This document shows, one piece after another, positions 28,390-37,424 of a DNA stretch of 64,000 nt. Location of the stretch: assembly GCA_030041455.1 (NCBI GenBank), contig JASHNV010000058.1:1-64000 (forward strand), read 5' to 3'. The notes beneath the pieces are model-generated. The model made no database searches. It saw nothing but the letters and a program-made list of their open reading frames with translations, and was not told the DNA's origin. Each line of letters begins with the position of its first letter. Positions within the stretch are counted from its first letter, which is position 1. The position numbers were made by a program, and so were the translations under genes. This DNA is from Spirochaetia bacterium. Its GTDB lineage: Bacteria > Spirochaetota > Spirochaetia > DAHUYW01.

Positions 28390-29240
28390 CGGGAGGCTCA
28401 AGGGCCCCGCCGGCTTGAAGGCGCCGGACCGGCGGTGACGGGGCGCGGAAGAACGCGGCGTCGCAGGCGGATGGCAGGAGCTCTGATGCGCTCGCGGCCG
28501 ACGGGACTGTCTACATCTCATCGGGCTAGAGCTGCAACGTCTGCACGGAGCGGAACCCGAGGCTCGCGACGATTCTGCGCTACAACGCCGATGGGAGCGT
28601 CGGAGGGATCTGCGCCTCCGGCCTTCGCAACGCGAGCGGCCTCGCGTTCGACGCCGAGGGAAGGCTGTGGGCAGTCGTCAATCAGCGGGACAACCTCGTC
28701 CCCGACCACACCGACCTTCCGCCCGACGAGCTCGATCTCATCCAGGCCGGGGACAACTACGGATGGCCCTCCTGCTACCCGTTGGGAAACCGGAGACTGC
28801 CCAACCCCGAGTTCCCTCTCGTCTCGTGCATCGGTTTCCCGCCGCCGACCCCCAACTTCCAGGCGCACTCGGCGCCGTCGCAGGCGGTGTTCTACACTGC
28901 GTTGAGCTTCCCGGACCGCTACCGGGGCGCTCTCTTCGTCTCGTTCCACGGCTCGTGGAACCGGGTTCTGCCGACCGGCTACAAAGTGGTGGCGGTGATC
29001 TTCTCGAACGGCGTCTCCGCGGTCACCGAGGATTTCGTCACAGGGTGGCTGACCGACGACTACCGCGTGCTGGAACGCCCCGTCGGGGTCGCGGTCGCTG
29101 CCGACGGCTCCCCGTACGTGAGCGACGACCACGTGTACCTCTTCTATGTCACCTACGGGAGGGGTGACGGAGCCGGACGGAGAGCGCCGGTCGGCTTGCG
29201 GGCCGGAGCGCGCTCGCGAAGACGGCGTTTTTCTTCGTGA
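28390..29240 (+). pseudogene. PQQ-dependent sugar dehydrogenase (SGDH)-like, decayed
   Basis: ALAADGTVYISSG*SCNVCTERNPRLATILRYNADGSVGGICASGLRNASGLAFDAEGRLWAVVNQRDNLVPDHTDLPPDELDLIQAGDNYGWPSCYP...; in-frame TAG inside the conserved motif and disrupted N-terminus. Confidence 0.8.
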
Positions 29241-29348
29241 AGGCGATCGACCGCAAGGGAAAGTGGCAGCGTTCCGCGCATCTGCGCCTCACTACTCTCG
29301 CGCCTTCACCCTCCTGCGCCACGCGGCGGCGGTCCCTCGCGCCCAGCT

Positions 29349-29407
29349 GGCGGATTAGTTCCCGCGACCGTGCTCACGGTCCTCGTGGGTGCCGCCGACC
29401 GCTCGCC
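29349..29407 (+). repeat. Dispersed ~60-bp repeat, copy B
   Basis: GGCGGATTAGTTCCCGCGACCGTGCTCACGGTCCTCGTGGGTGCCGCCGACCGCTCGCC; GACCGTG-CT-CACGGTC hairpin; matches 17645..17705. Confidence 0.8.
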
Positions 29408-29468
29408 ATTGACGCGGCGTCGCCGCGCCCTGTATGCTTCGAAGCGACGATCCCGCATTGGAGGGGGC

Positions 29469-30242
29469 ATGATTTTTTTTCTCGTCAAGAAGGCCTTTTT
29501 CGACATGTGGGACAACATGATCGCGGTCTTTCTCCTGAACCTCGGCTTCGTTCTTGTCGCGGCGGGTGCCCTCTACGTTCCCTACTTTCTGAGCTTTGAT
29601 CCGGCGCTCGCGATTCCGGGCGGCGCGATCGGGATCCTCCTCCTGAACGTCTACCTTGCGGCGGCGTCGTTCGTCGCGCACGAGATCACGAACTACGCGA
29701 CGCCCTCGTTCAAGGACCTCCAAGCCTATCTGAAATCGGCCTGGAAGGCCGGCCTCACGCTCGGCGTCATCACCTGCGTCCAGATCGGCATCCTCGCGGT
29801 CGCGATGCCCTTTTACCTCCAGCTCGGGGGTCTTCTCGGCATGACCGCGGTCGCCGTGATCTTCTGGATCAGCGTGATCTGGTGGCTAGCGAGCCAATAT
29901 TACTTCCCGATCCGTACCCGTCTGGATTCGGGCATCAGGAAGATCCTCAGGAAGAGCTTCATCGTCTTCTTCGACAACGCCGGCTTTACGATCGCCGTCG
30001 GAATGGGGACCGTCGTCATCCTCGCGCTCTCCGTATTCACCGCGTTCCTGCTCCCGGGCGCGGCGACCGTGCTCATTTGGCACCAGTCGGCGCTGAAGCT
30101 CAGGCTCTTGAAGTACGATTACCTCGAAAAGAATCCCGGTGCGAATCGAAAGGACCTTCCCTGGGACGCGCTGCTCGTCGAGGAAAGCGAGAGAGTAGGT
30201 CACCGCTCCCTGCGGGGGATGATCTTCCCGTGGAAGGACTGA
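29469..30242 (+). CDS. Multi-pass membrane protein (DUF624-like)
   Basis: FFLVKKAFFDMWDNMIAVFLLNLGFVLVAAGALYVPYFLS ... several hydrophobic segments. Confidence 0.65.
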   Translation: MIFFLVKKAFFDMWDNMIAVFLLNLGFVLVAAGALYVPYFLSFDPALAIPGGAIGILLLNVYLAAASFVAHEITNYATPSFKDLQAYLKSAWKAGLTLGVITCVQIGILAVAMPFYLQLGGLLGMTAVAVIFWISVIWWLASQYYFPIRTRLDSGIRKILRKSFIVFFDNAGFTIAVGMGTVVILALSVFTAFLLPGAATVLIWHQSALKLRLLKYDYLEKNPGANRKDLPWDALLVEESERVGHRSLRGMIFPWKD

Positions 30243-30303
30243 CCTCGAAGGGGCGCGCGGCGGGGGTTGAGCCCGGCATGGGAAACGGGTATCCTCGCAT
30301 CCC

Positions 30304-31278
30304 ATGCACGTCGCGAAGCGCCTCGACCGGCCAGAGCAGGACGCAATCGTCGTCCGGCATCTCTTCAAGCACTACGGTGCCCTCGAAGCCGTCCATGATT
30401 TGAACTTTACCGCGCTCTCGGGCCGGTGCACCGCCTTCCTCGGTCCGAACGGCGCGGGCAAGACCACCACCATCAAGACGCTGTACGGGAAGGCGCGGGC
30501 CGACGCTCGGCCCGACACCGAGATCCGGGTCCTCGGCTTTCGGCTGCCGGCCGAAGAGCTCGAAGTAAAATCGCTGATCGGCCTCGTTCCGCAGGACAAC
30601 AGCCTCGACGAGGAGCTGAACGTCGAGCAAAACCTCGTTATCTACTCCAAGCTCTACGGGATGCCTATGACGGCCGCGAAGCCCCGCATCGCGGAGCTCC
30701 TCGACTTCATGGAGCTCTCCGAGAAGGCGCGGAGCCGGGTCAAGGAATTGTCGGGGGGAATGCAGCGCAGGCTCGTCGTCGCGCGGGCGCTCCTCAACAG
30801 CCCGCGCCTCCTCATCCTCGACGAGCCTACCACGGGGCTCGACCCGCAGGTTCGTCACCTGATTTGGGACAGGCTGCGGGCCCTCATGCGCGACGGCGTG
30901 ACGATTCTGCTCTCGACCCACTACATGGACGAGGCCTATCAGATCGCGAACGAGATTATCATCATGGACAAGGGCAGGCTCGTGCTTCAGGGAGAACCGC
31001 GCGGTCTCCTTGCCGGTCACATCGAGAGCTTCGTGCTCGAAGTGAGCGAGCCGGGTTTGCTTGAGTCGCTGCCGCAAGCGCGGCGCGCCGCGGAGGAGGG
31101 TACGGCCTCCGGGCGGCTGCGCCGAGACCGCACCGCCGAGCGCGTTCTTTTCTACTCGTCGGACCTCGCTTCGATCGAGGCGGTCGCGGGAGGGCTTCCG
31201 ACCGGAAGCCACTTCGCGCGCCAGACGAATCTGGAAGACCTCTTCCTGAAAACGACCGGAAGGAGCCTCAATGAGTAG
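30304..31278 (+). CDS. ABC transporter ATP-binding protein (NodI/DrrA-like)
   Basis: FLGPNGAGKTTTIKTLYG ... ELSGGMQRRLVVARALLNSPRLLILDEPTTGLDPQ. Confidence 0.92.
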   Translation: MHVAKRLDRPEQDAIVVRHLFKHYGALEAVHDLNFTALSGRCTAFLGPNGAGKTTTIKTLYGKARADARPDTEIRVLGFRLPAEELEVKSLIGLVPQDNSLDEELNVEQNLVIYSKLYGMPMTAAKPRIAELLDFMELSEKARSRVKELSGGMQRRLVVARALLNSPRLLILDEPTTGLDPQVRHLIWDRLRALMRDGVTILLSTHYMDEAYQIANEIIIMDKGRLVLQGEPRGLLAGHIESFVLEVSEPGLLESLPQARRAAEEGTASGRLRRDRTAERVLFYSSDLASIEAVAGGLPTGSHFARQTNLEDLFLKTTGRSLNE

Positions 31279-32083
31279 CTCGATCGAAACGCGACTGATC
31301 TCGCGCGAGCGGGCCGGAGCGGCGCCGAAGCGGGCCGCGCGGATCGGCGCGGTCTGGTACCGGCACATGAGGGTCTATACGAAGAACATCTTCTCGAACT
31401 CGGTTCCCCCGTTCGTCGAGCCGCTTGTTTTCCTTCTCGGCGTGGGGCTCGGGCTGGGCGCCTTCATCACCCGCATGCAGGGAATGCCCTATGTCCGTTT
31501 CCTCGCGACGGGGCTCCTCATGACCACGGCGATGTTCACGAGCGCCTTCGAGATGACCTTCGGCACCTACATTCGCCTCGTATTCGACAAAATTTACGAC
31601 GGTATGCTCGGCGCGCCCCTGACCGTGGGCGACCTCATGCTCGGCGAGATTCTCTGGTGCGGGACCAAGGGCGCTCTCTTTACGGCGAGCGTCATGATCG
31701 TGACGACCGCCTTCGGCGCGCTGTCGTTCGGCTTGGTATGGCTCGCCCCGCTCGTCGGGTTCGCTACCGGCGCCATGTTCGCGGTCCTCGCGCTTCTCGT
31801 GACCACCGTCGTGGACAACATCAACAACTTCAACTTCTTCTTCTCGGGACTGATCTCGCCGATGTTCTTCTTCTCGGGGGTGGTTTTCCCGCTCGGCAAC
31901 CTGCCGGGATGGCTGAGGGTCGTGGCGGAGTTCCTGCCCCTCACGCATCCGGTGCGGCTGGTCCGGGGCATCGACCAGGGCTTGAGTCCGGTGAACGCCT
32001 GGGACGGGGCGTACATCGTCGTCTTCGTTGCCGGGATAGGCGCGCTCGCCGTCGCGAGGATCCGAAAGCGTCTGATCGACTGA
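31271..32083 (+). CDS. ABC-2 type permease (NodJ-like)
   Basis: VYTKNIFSNSVPPFVEPLVFLLGVGLGLGAFI ... GLISPMFFFSGVVFPLGNLPGWLRVVAEFLPLTHPVRLVR. Confidence 0.92.
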   Translation: MSSSIETRLISRERAGAAPKRAARIGAVWYRHMRVYTKNIFSNSVPPFVEPLVFLLGVGLGLGAFITRMQGMPYVRFLATGLLMTTAMFTSAFEMTFGTYIRLVFDKIYDGMLGAPLTVGDLMLGEILWCGTKGALFTASVMIVTTAFGALSFGLVWLAPLVGFATGAMFAVLALLVTTVVDNINNFNFFFSGLISPMFFFSGVVFPLGNLPGWLRVVAEFLPLTHPVRLVRGIDQGLSPVNAWDGAYIVVFVAGIGALAVARIRKRLID

Positions 32084-32132
32084 CCCGGACGGGTGTCTCG
32101 GAGGCTGACGGTAGGCGCGGGAGCGAGGAGAG

Positions 32133-32158
32133 GCGCCGGCCGCGCGGGCGGCCGGCGC
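32133..32158. terminator. Perfect 11-bp stem hairpin between convergent genes
   Basis: GCGCCGGCCGC-GCGG-GCGGCCGGCGC; lacks a strong T tract. Confidence 0.5.
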
Positions 32159-32164
32159 GCAGTG

Positions 32165-33556
32165 CTATTTCAGCAGCCCCGCGGCGGACTGGAACATGGC
32201 GTTCACCTGAGCGCGCGAGATGAGGAGATCGGCGACGCCGTCCCGGAAGGCCGCGAAGAAGTCGCGATTGTACGGCACGAAGTATTCCTGATACTCTCCC
32301 TTACCTTTCGAAAGGCGGAAGGTGACGGTAGTCACGGGGTTGAAAGGAATGAGCGGATTCGGATTCGGCGCGTCGGCGAGGAGGCCGATGACCGACTGGT
32401 AGAACCCCTTGAACTTGCCCTCCTCGATCGTCTTGCCGTCGAGGTAGTAGGTCGTCTGGGTCTGCGCGTTGCCGCTTGCGTCTTTCGCGCCGCCCCGGGT
32501 CCGAACGATCTTCGCCTCGTACTGCGTACCCGGCTCGGAGATCGTGAACCCGTCGACGTCCTCGATGTTCGGTATGAGAAGGAACTTGTCCTCCAGGCCG
32601 AACGCGCTCGCGCCTTGAATGCCGCTCACGTCGGTCTTGTCGATCGTAAAGACCGAGGGCTCCCCCGCAAGCTTTGCGTACTCGGTACCGTCGGGCAGCG
32701 TGTTGCCGAGATCGAGATCGATCTCGTGGGACTTCTTGTCCCTGAGCTCGAACTCGAGAACCGGCGGCTGAAGTCCGTACTTCGCGAGATTTCTCGGACT
32801 ATCGTCAACGAACTTTTGGATCTGGAAGTAGTTAGGATACTGCTCGAAGAGCTTCTCAAAGTTCTCGCTGTCGACGGGTCGGGGAACGGGGTAGGGCTTC
32901 ACGAGCTTCATGGTCGCGAAGGAAACGAACGACATATCATCGCCTTTCACAAGCGGCTCGATCTCGATGTTCCGTCCTCCGCCGACGATTCTCACGTACG
33001 TGAGGCTCTTCGTGTCGACCTGGGGGAGAACCTTGTTCCGGAGTTCGTCGATCGAGGAGAGGAGCGGATCGACGCTGTAGCCGAGGACGGTATAGACGGC
33101 TTTGTCGCCCTCCTTCATCACGTAGTACGCCGACCCCTCGACGGTCTTGTTGCCGATGAGGATGCGGACTTTCGTTCCATCGGAGAGCGAGACTTCCGCC
33201 GTAGCCTGAGGCGGGTCGAGGCCGTATTGGGAGAGGTCGGTCGGGTCGGCGTCGACAAGCCGCTCGGCGTCAAGCTTCGAGAGATTGCCGGCGATATTTC
33301 TCAGCGTAACGCTGTCCCAGTCGAACGGCTGCGGATAGTCGACGGTCCAGCCCGCGCCTTGCTTCGAGAGTCGAATCGTGGTGCCGCCGTGCCTGAGGGT
33401 GACCAGGGTGATCTTGTTTTCGTCGACCTTCGACACCACGATCGTCGGTCCGGACGTCGTCGGCGCCTTCTTCGGAAGCGCCTTCACGACGTAGAAGCCG
33501 ACCACGAGCACGACCAGGACGGCGCCGAATACGATGAGCGAAGTCGAGCGCTTCAC
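32165..33556 (-). CDS. DUF4340-domain protein
   Basis: TVDYPQPFDWDSVTLRNIAGNLSKLDAERLVDADPTDLSQYGLDPPQATAEVSLSDGTKVRILIGNKTVEGSAYYVMKEGDKAVYTV; GTG start overlaps the stop of the gldG-like gene. Confidence 0.85.
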   Translation of the reverse strand: MKRSTSLIVFGAVLVVLVVGFYVVKALPKKAPTTSGPTIVVSKVDENKITLVTLRHGGTTIRLSKQGAGWTVDYPQPFDWDSVTLRNIAGNLSKLDAERLVDADPTDLSQYGLDPPQATAEVSLSDGTKVRILIGNKTVEGSAYYVMKEGDKAVYTVLGYSVDPLLSSIDELRNKVLPQVDTKSLTYVRIVGGGRNIEIEPLVKGDDMSFVSFATMKLVKPYPVPRPVDSENFEKLFEQYPNYFQIQKFVDDSPRNLAKYGLQPPVLEFELRDKKSHEIDLDLGNTLPDGTEYAKLAGEPSVFTIDKTDVSGIQGASAFGLEDKFLLIPNIEDVDGFTISEPGTQYEAKIVRTRGGAKDASGNAQTQTTYYLDGKTIEEGKFKGFYQSVIGLLADAPNPNPLIPFNPVTTVTFRLSKGKGEYQEYFVPYNRDFFAAFRDGVADLLISRAQVNAMFQSAAGLLK

Positions 33557-34998
33557 AGATGCCTCCTGCGAAGCCAGGTCACGAGACCTACGGCGAGAAT
33601 GACGCCCGGAATGAGAATGACGACGATCGCCATGAACACGTAAATGAGGAGCGCCGACATTTGGAGGGGAAGCTGGTAGAGGCTCTTCGACTCGATGTTG
33701 ATCGAGTTCGGCTGGCTCGTGACCCACTGGACCGCCCCGAGAAAGAACTCGACGTTTCCCTTGATCGTGCCGTAGGGAAAGATGGATCCGAGGAACTGAC
33801 CGCTTCCGCCGACCACGAGCCTGAAGCCTCCGTTGGGCTTGTCGCTCGTCGGTCCCTCCTCGATCGAGTCCGCGAGATTCGCCGGGCCCGGGATATCGCT
33901 TGCGATCCTGGTCGGGACGCCGTTGGAAAGGTCGACCCGCACGAAGGAGTTGCTCGAGCTCGTGAGGAGCGGCTTGATCTCAAGATCGCGCCTTCTCACT
34001 TCGAGCGTCTTCACCGCCATGGATTGCGGCACGATCATGGTGAGATTGCTGCCGGTCACCCCTTTGAGGATGTCGCTCGTGCCGAGAGCCGGGATGATCA
34101 TGAGGGGGTTGCCCACGAAATGGCTCTTGTCGCTCTCGACGACGAGGCCGTATTGAAGCGCCACGCCGAAGCTGGACAGGAGGTCGTTGAAGCCGGAAAG
34201 CGGCTTGTTGGTAAGGTCGAAAAAGAAGAGAGCTCGCCCGTCGTGATTCTCGATGTAGTCGAGGAGCTTCGACTCTTCGTCCTTGGAAAGGTCGAACTTC
34301 GGCGAAAGCACCACGACCGCCGAGGCATCCGAGGGCACCGACGGGTCGGTGAGCAGGTTGAGCGTCTTGATCGCATAGTTGCTTTGCTGAAGCGTCTCGG
34401 CAAGCTGAAGCGTCTCGAGCGTGTCCTCGCCGTCCCCGGTGAGCTCGTAGAGGACCGGAGTCTTCCCGGAGCTCACGTAGGCGAGCGCGCCGGTGATCTT
34501 CTGCTCGGCGGTGAAGCCCATGACCTGAGGCTGGCCCTGCTCGGAGTAGCTGATGTCGTAGAGGTCGTAGGGGTTGAGCACCCGGGTGTAATCGCCCGAC
34601 GTGATGATGAGGCTGCCCTCCGGAATGCCCTTGTTGTTCGCGTTGTATTTCGACACGAGCCCGGGGTTCTTGTCCGGATCGACGTAGACGACGTGAATCT
34701 TGCCGGTAAGTCGCTGGTATTTGGTGAGGACATCGACGACGTCCTGATTCTCTTGACCGGTGCGGTACAGCGCGTAGATCGTGACGTCGCGGGTGAGGCC
34801 CTTCGCGAGGGTCTTCGTCTGGGCCGAAAGGGAGTAGAGCTTGTTGTGGGTCATGTCCGCTTCGGCGGGAATTTGCTGCACGATGAGATTGACGATGACG
34901 AGTCCCACGAGAACCGCCAACGTCACGACGGCCGCATAGCCGCCATAACGTACCTTCTTGCTTTTGAAGATCTCGAGAATGGTATTCATGGTGACCAT
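33553..34998 (-). CDS. GldG-like ABC-type auxiliary protein
   Basis: DMTHNKLYSLSAQTKTLAKGLTRDVTIYALYRTGQENQDVVDVLTKYQRLTGKIHVVYVDPDKNP typical of GldG/DUF7088 proteins. Confidence 0.85.
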   Translation of the reverse strand: MVTMNTILEIFKSKKVRYGGYAAVVTLAVLVGLVIVNLIVQQIPAEADMTHNKLYSLSAQTKTLAKGLTRDVTIYALYRTGQENQDVVDVLTKYQRLTGKIHVVYVDPDKNPGLVSKYNANNKGIPEGSLIITSGDYTRVLNPYDLYDISYSEQGQPQVMGFTAEQKITGALAYVSSGKTPVLYELTGDGEDTLETLQLAETLQQSNYAIKTLNLLTDPSVPSDASAVVVLSPKFDLSKDEESKLLDYIENHDGRALFFFDLTNKPLSGFNDLLSSFGVALQYGLVVESDKSHFVGNPLMIIPALGTSDILKGVTGSNLTMIVPQSMAVKTLEVRRRDLEIKPLLTSSSNSFVRVDLSNGVPTRIASDIPGPANLADSIEEGPTSDKPNGGFRLVVGGSGQFLGSIFPYGTIKGNVEFFLGAVQWVTSQPNSINIESKSLYQLPLQMSALLIYVFMAIVVILIPGVILAVGLVTWLRRRHL

Positions 34999-35002
34999 CT
35001 GG

Positions 35003-35866
35003 TTAGCTCCAACGCCGCTTTTCGATCAGGCGTATTGTCATGAACAGGAAGAACGCGCTGAAGGAGAGATAGTAAACGACCGAATCGAGTTTCAGGAGCC
35101 CGCGAGTGAAGTCCTGATAGCGCTTGAGGAGGGAAAACCAGGCGAGGACGTTCCCGATGAACCCGGTGAAGACCGAGTTGTCGAACAGGACGAGAAGCAC
35201 GATGATGATGGCTCCGAGCAGGACTACCGCGCCTCCCAGATAGAGACTCTTGGTCGAAAAGTAGATCCAGACCGCGACGCCGACGGCGATCGCCGCGGCG
35301 AAAACGAGGCCGGAGGTGGAATCGGTCGGGACGCCGTTCTGTATCGCGTCCATGATCCAGAAGATGAGCAGCGCGGCGAACGTCACGATCGCCGAGACGA
35401 CCTGGTTCTCGGTCGTCGCCGAGACGAAGATGCCGACCGCGATGAAGGAGCAGCCGACGAGCAGGAAGCCGATGTAGCCGCCGATCGTGGCCGACGTGTC
35501 GAGATCGCCGAAGATCGCGATGACGACCGCGTAAAGGATCGTGATCGCCATGGTAACCACGAACACGAAAAGGGCGGCAAGGTATTTCCCGAGGACGATC
35601 TCCGTGATCTTTATCGGGCTCGTGAGCAGGAGCTGGTCGGTCCTCATCCGCATTTCCTCGGTGAGGAGGCGCATCGTGAGGACCGGCACCGCGAGGAGGA
35701 ACATGAAGAGGATGCTCCCGAGGAAGCCGGTGAACTGTGAGCTGAGGGAGACGAGGTTTCCGAAGGCAAAAAGGACGCCGCCCACGAGCAGGAAAAGACT
35801 CATGAAGATGTACCCGGAAGGCGTTTGATAGTAGGCCCGAAGCTCACGTTTGAAGATTGCGAGCAT
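35003..35866 (-). CDS. ABC transporter permease (GldF-like)
   Basis: IFKRELRAYYQTPSGYIFMSLFLLVGGVLFAFGN ... LLTEEMRMRTDQLLLTSPIKITEIVLGKYLAAL. Confidence 0.9.
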   Translation of the reverse strand: MLAIFKRELRAYYQTPSGYIFMSLFLLVGGVLFAFGNLVSLSSQFTGFLGSILFMFLLAVPVLTMRLLTEEMRMRTDQLLLTSPIKITEIVLGKYLAALFVFVVTMAITILYAVVIAIFGDLDTSATIGGYIGFLLVGCSFIAVGIFVSATTENQVVSAIVTFAALLIFWIMDAIQNGVPTDSTSGLVFAAAIAVGVAVWIYFSTKSLYLGGAVVLLGAIIIVLLVLFDNSVFTGFIGNVLAWFSLLKRYQDFTRGLLKLDSVVYYLSFSAFFLFMTIRLIEKRRWS

Positions 35867-35869
35867 TTG

Positions 35870-36817
35870 TTAGGATACCTCCTGTTCGGTGGTGGTAAGC
35901 TGGAGGAAAATGTCCTCGAGCGACAGGTCCATGGGCCTCATGATGAGGATGGGATGCCCGGCCTTGCTCATTGCGAGGAAAACCTCCCGGCGAAGATCCT
36001 TCTCCTGCTCGGCCTCGAGCAGCACGTCCACCGCGCTCTCCTCGGTCGATTTCTGAACCTGGACGTCGCGGACGCCGGGAATCGCCTGCAGCGCGGATTT
36101 GACCTCGCGCGCCGGACCGTCGATCCGCAGCGACAGGCGGCTCTTCCCGGAGAGGCGGTGGGAGAGGTTCTTCGGAGTGTCGGTCGCGACGATCTTACCC
36201 CGATTGATGATGAGCACTCGCTCGCAGACGGCGCTCACCTCGGGAAGGATGTGCGAGCTCAGCACGACGGTGTGCTCCTTGCCGAGCGATTTGATGAGGT
36301 TTCGAATCTCGATGATCTCCTTCGGGTCCAAGCCGATCGTAGGCTCATCGAGGATGAGGAGCGGCGGATTGCCGATGAGCGCCTGGGCGAGGCCCACGCG
36401 CTGCTTGAATCCCTTGGAGAGATTCTTGATGAGGCGCTTGCGCACGTCCCCGATCCGCACGACGTCGAGCACCTTCTCGAGGCTCGAGCGGAAATCCGCC
36501 TTCGCAGTGCCCTTAATTTCGCCTACGAAGTTCAAATACTCGATGACCGTCATGTCCGGATAGAGCGGCGGGAGCTCCGGGAGGTAGCCGATCTTTTTCT
36601 TGACCTCTTCCGGGCGCTCGAGCACGTCGAGGCCGTCGACGAAGATCTTCCCGTCGCTCGCCGAAAGGTACCCCGTGATGATGTTCATCGTCGTGGATTT
36701 GCCGGCCCCGTTCGGTCCGAGGAAGCCGAGGATCTCGCCCTTCTCGGTGCTGAAGGTGAGATTGTCAATTGCTACATGCCGGCCGTAGCGCTTGGTCAAA
36801 TTTTCCGCACGTATCAA
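35870..36817 (-). CDS. ABC transporter ATP-binding protein (GldA-like)
   Basis: FLGPNGAGKSTTMNIITGYLSASDG ... LSKGFKQRVGLAQALIGNPPLLILDEPTIGLDPKEI. Confidence 0.92.
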   Translation of the reverse strand: MIRAENLTKRYGRHVAIDNLTFSTEKGEILGFLGPNGAGKSTTMNIITGYLSASDGKIFVDGLDVLERPEEVKKKIGYLPELPPLYPDMTVIEYLNFVGEIKGTAKADFRSSLEKVLDVVRIGDVRKRLIKNLSKGFKQRVGLAQALIGNPPLLILDEPTIGLDPKEIIEIRNLIKSLGKEHTVVLSSHILPEVSAVCERVLIINRGKIVATDTPKNLSHRLSGKSRLSLRIDGPAREVKSALQAIPGVRDVQVQKSTEESAVDVLLEAEQEKDLRREVFLAMSKAGHPILIMRPMDLSLEDIFLQLTTTEQEVS

Positions 36818-36926
36818 TCCTTACGCCTCCTGCATTTGGTGATTTCACCCAGGATACCCGGAGGCGCTCGGAGGTGTCAAGGCAACTCGATCGTGCGTCG
36901 TGGAGCGAGTCCCGGAATCCGCGCGC

Positions 36927-37424
36927 TCAGGCGTCCGGCCGGGGGACAGCGAGAGCTCCAAGGGCAATCGCCTTCGCCGCCGCTTCGTAGACGCGCTTGA
37001 TCGGGACCTTCGCCTCGCGGGCGAGGCGTCTGCAGTCCTCATACTCCGGCGAGAGCTGGACGGACTCGCCCCGGAAGAAGCCCTCCTTCACGGAGACGCT
37101 TCCCCACTCGGTCTGAACGGCGAAGAAGCGTCGCTCGAGGCGATGCATCGTGACCGGGTAATAGCGCACGCCGAGCGTCGTCGTCTCCCGGAAGACGACT
37201 TCTTTCACCCTATCGAGGAGACCGGCTTCGCAGAGAACCTGAAGCAACGCGCCGGGCCGGTTCTTCTTCATGTAGACCGGCGTGTAGAACGCGTCGTTCA
37301 CGCCGATCTCGAAGAGACGCTCGAGGACATAGCCGAGCAGCGTCGCGGGAGCGTCGTCAAGGTTGACCTCGACCTTCAGCATCCGCTTGTCGACATGCTC
37401 GCCCAGGTCGGAGGCGGGAGCCAT
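36927..37424 (-). CDS. larC: LarC C-terminal part (nickel insertion protein)
   Basis: LKVEVNLDDAPATLLGYVLERLFEIGVNDAFYTPVYMKKNRPGALLQVLC; ATG directly follows the TAG of the N-terminal part in the same frame. Confidence 0.88.
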   Translation of the reverse strand: MAPASDLGEHVDKRMLKVEVNLDDAPATLLGYVLERLFEIGVNDAFYTPVYMKKNRPGALLQVLCEAGLLDRVKEVVFRETTTLGVRYYPVTMHRLERRFFAVQTEWGSVSVKEGFFRGESVQLSPEYEDCRRLAREAKVPIKRVYEAAAKAIALGALAVPRPDA

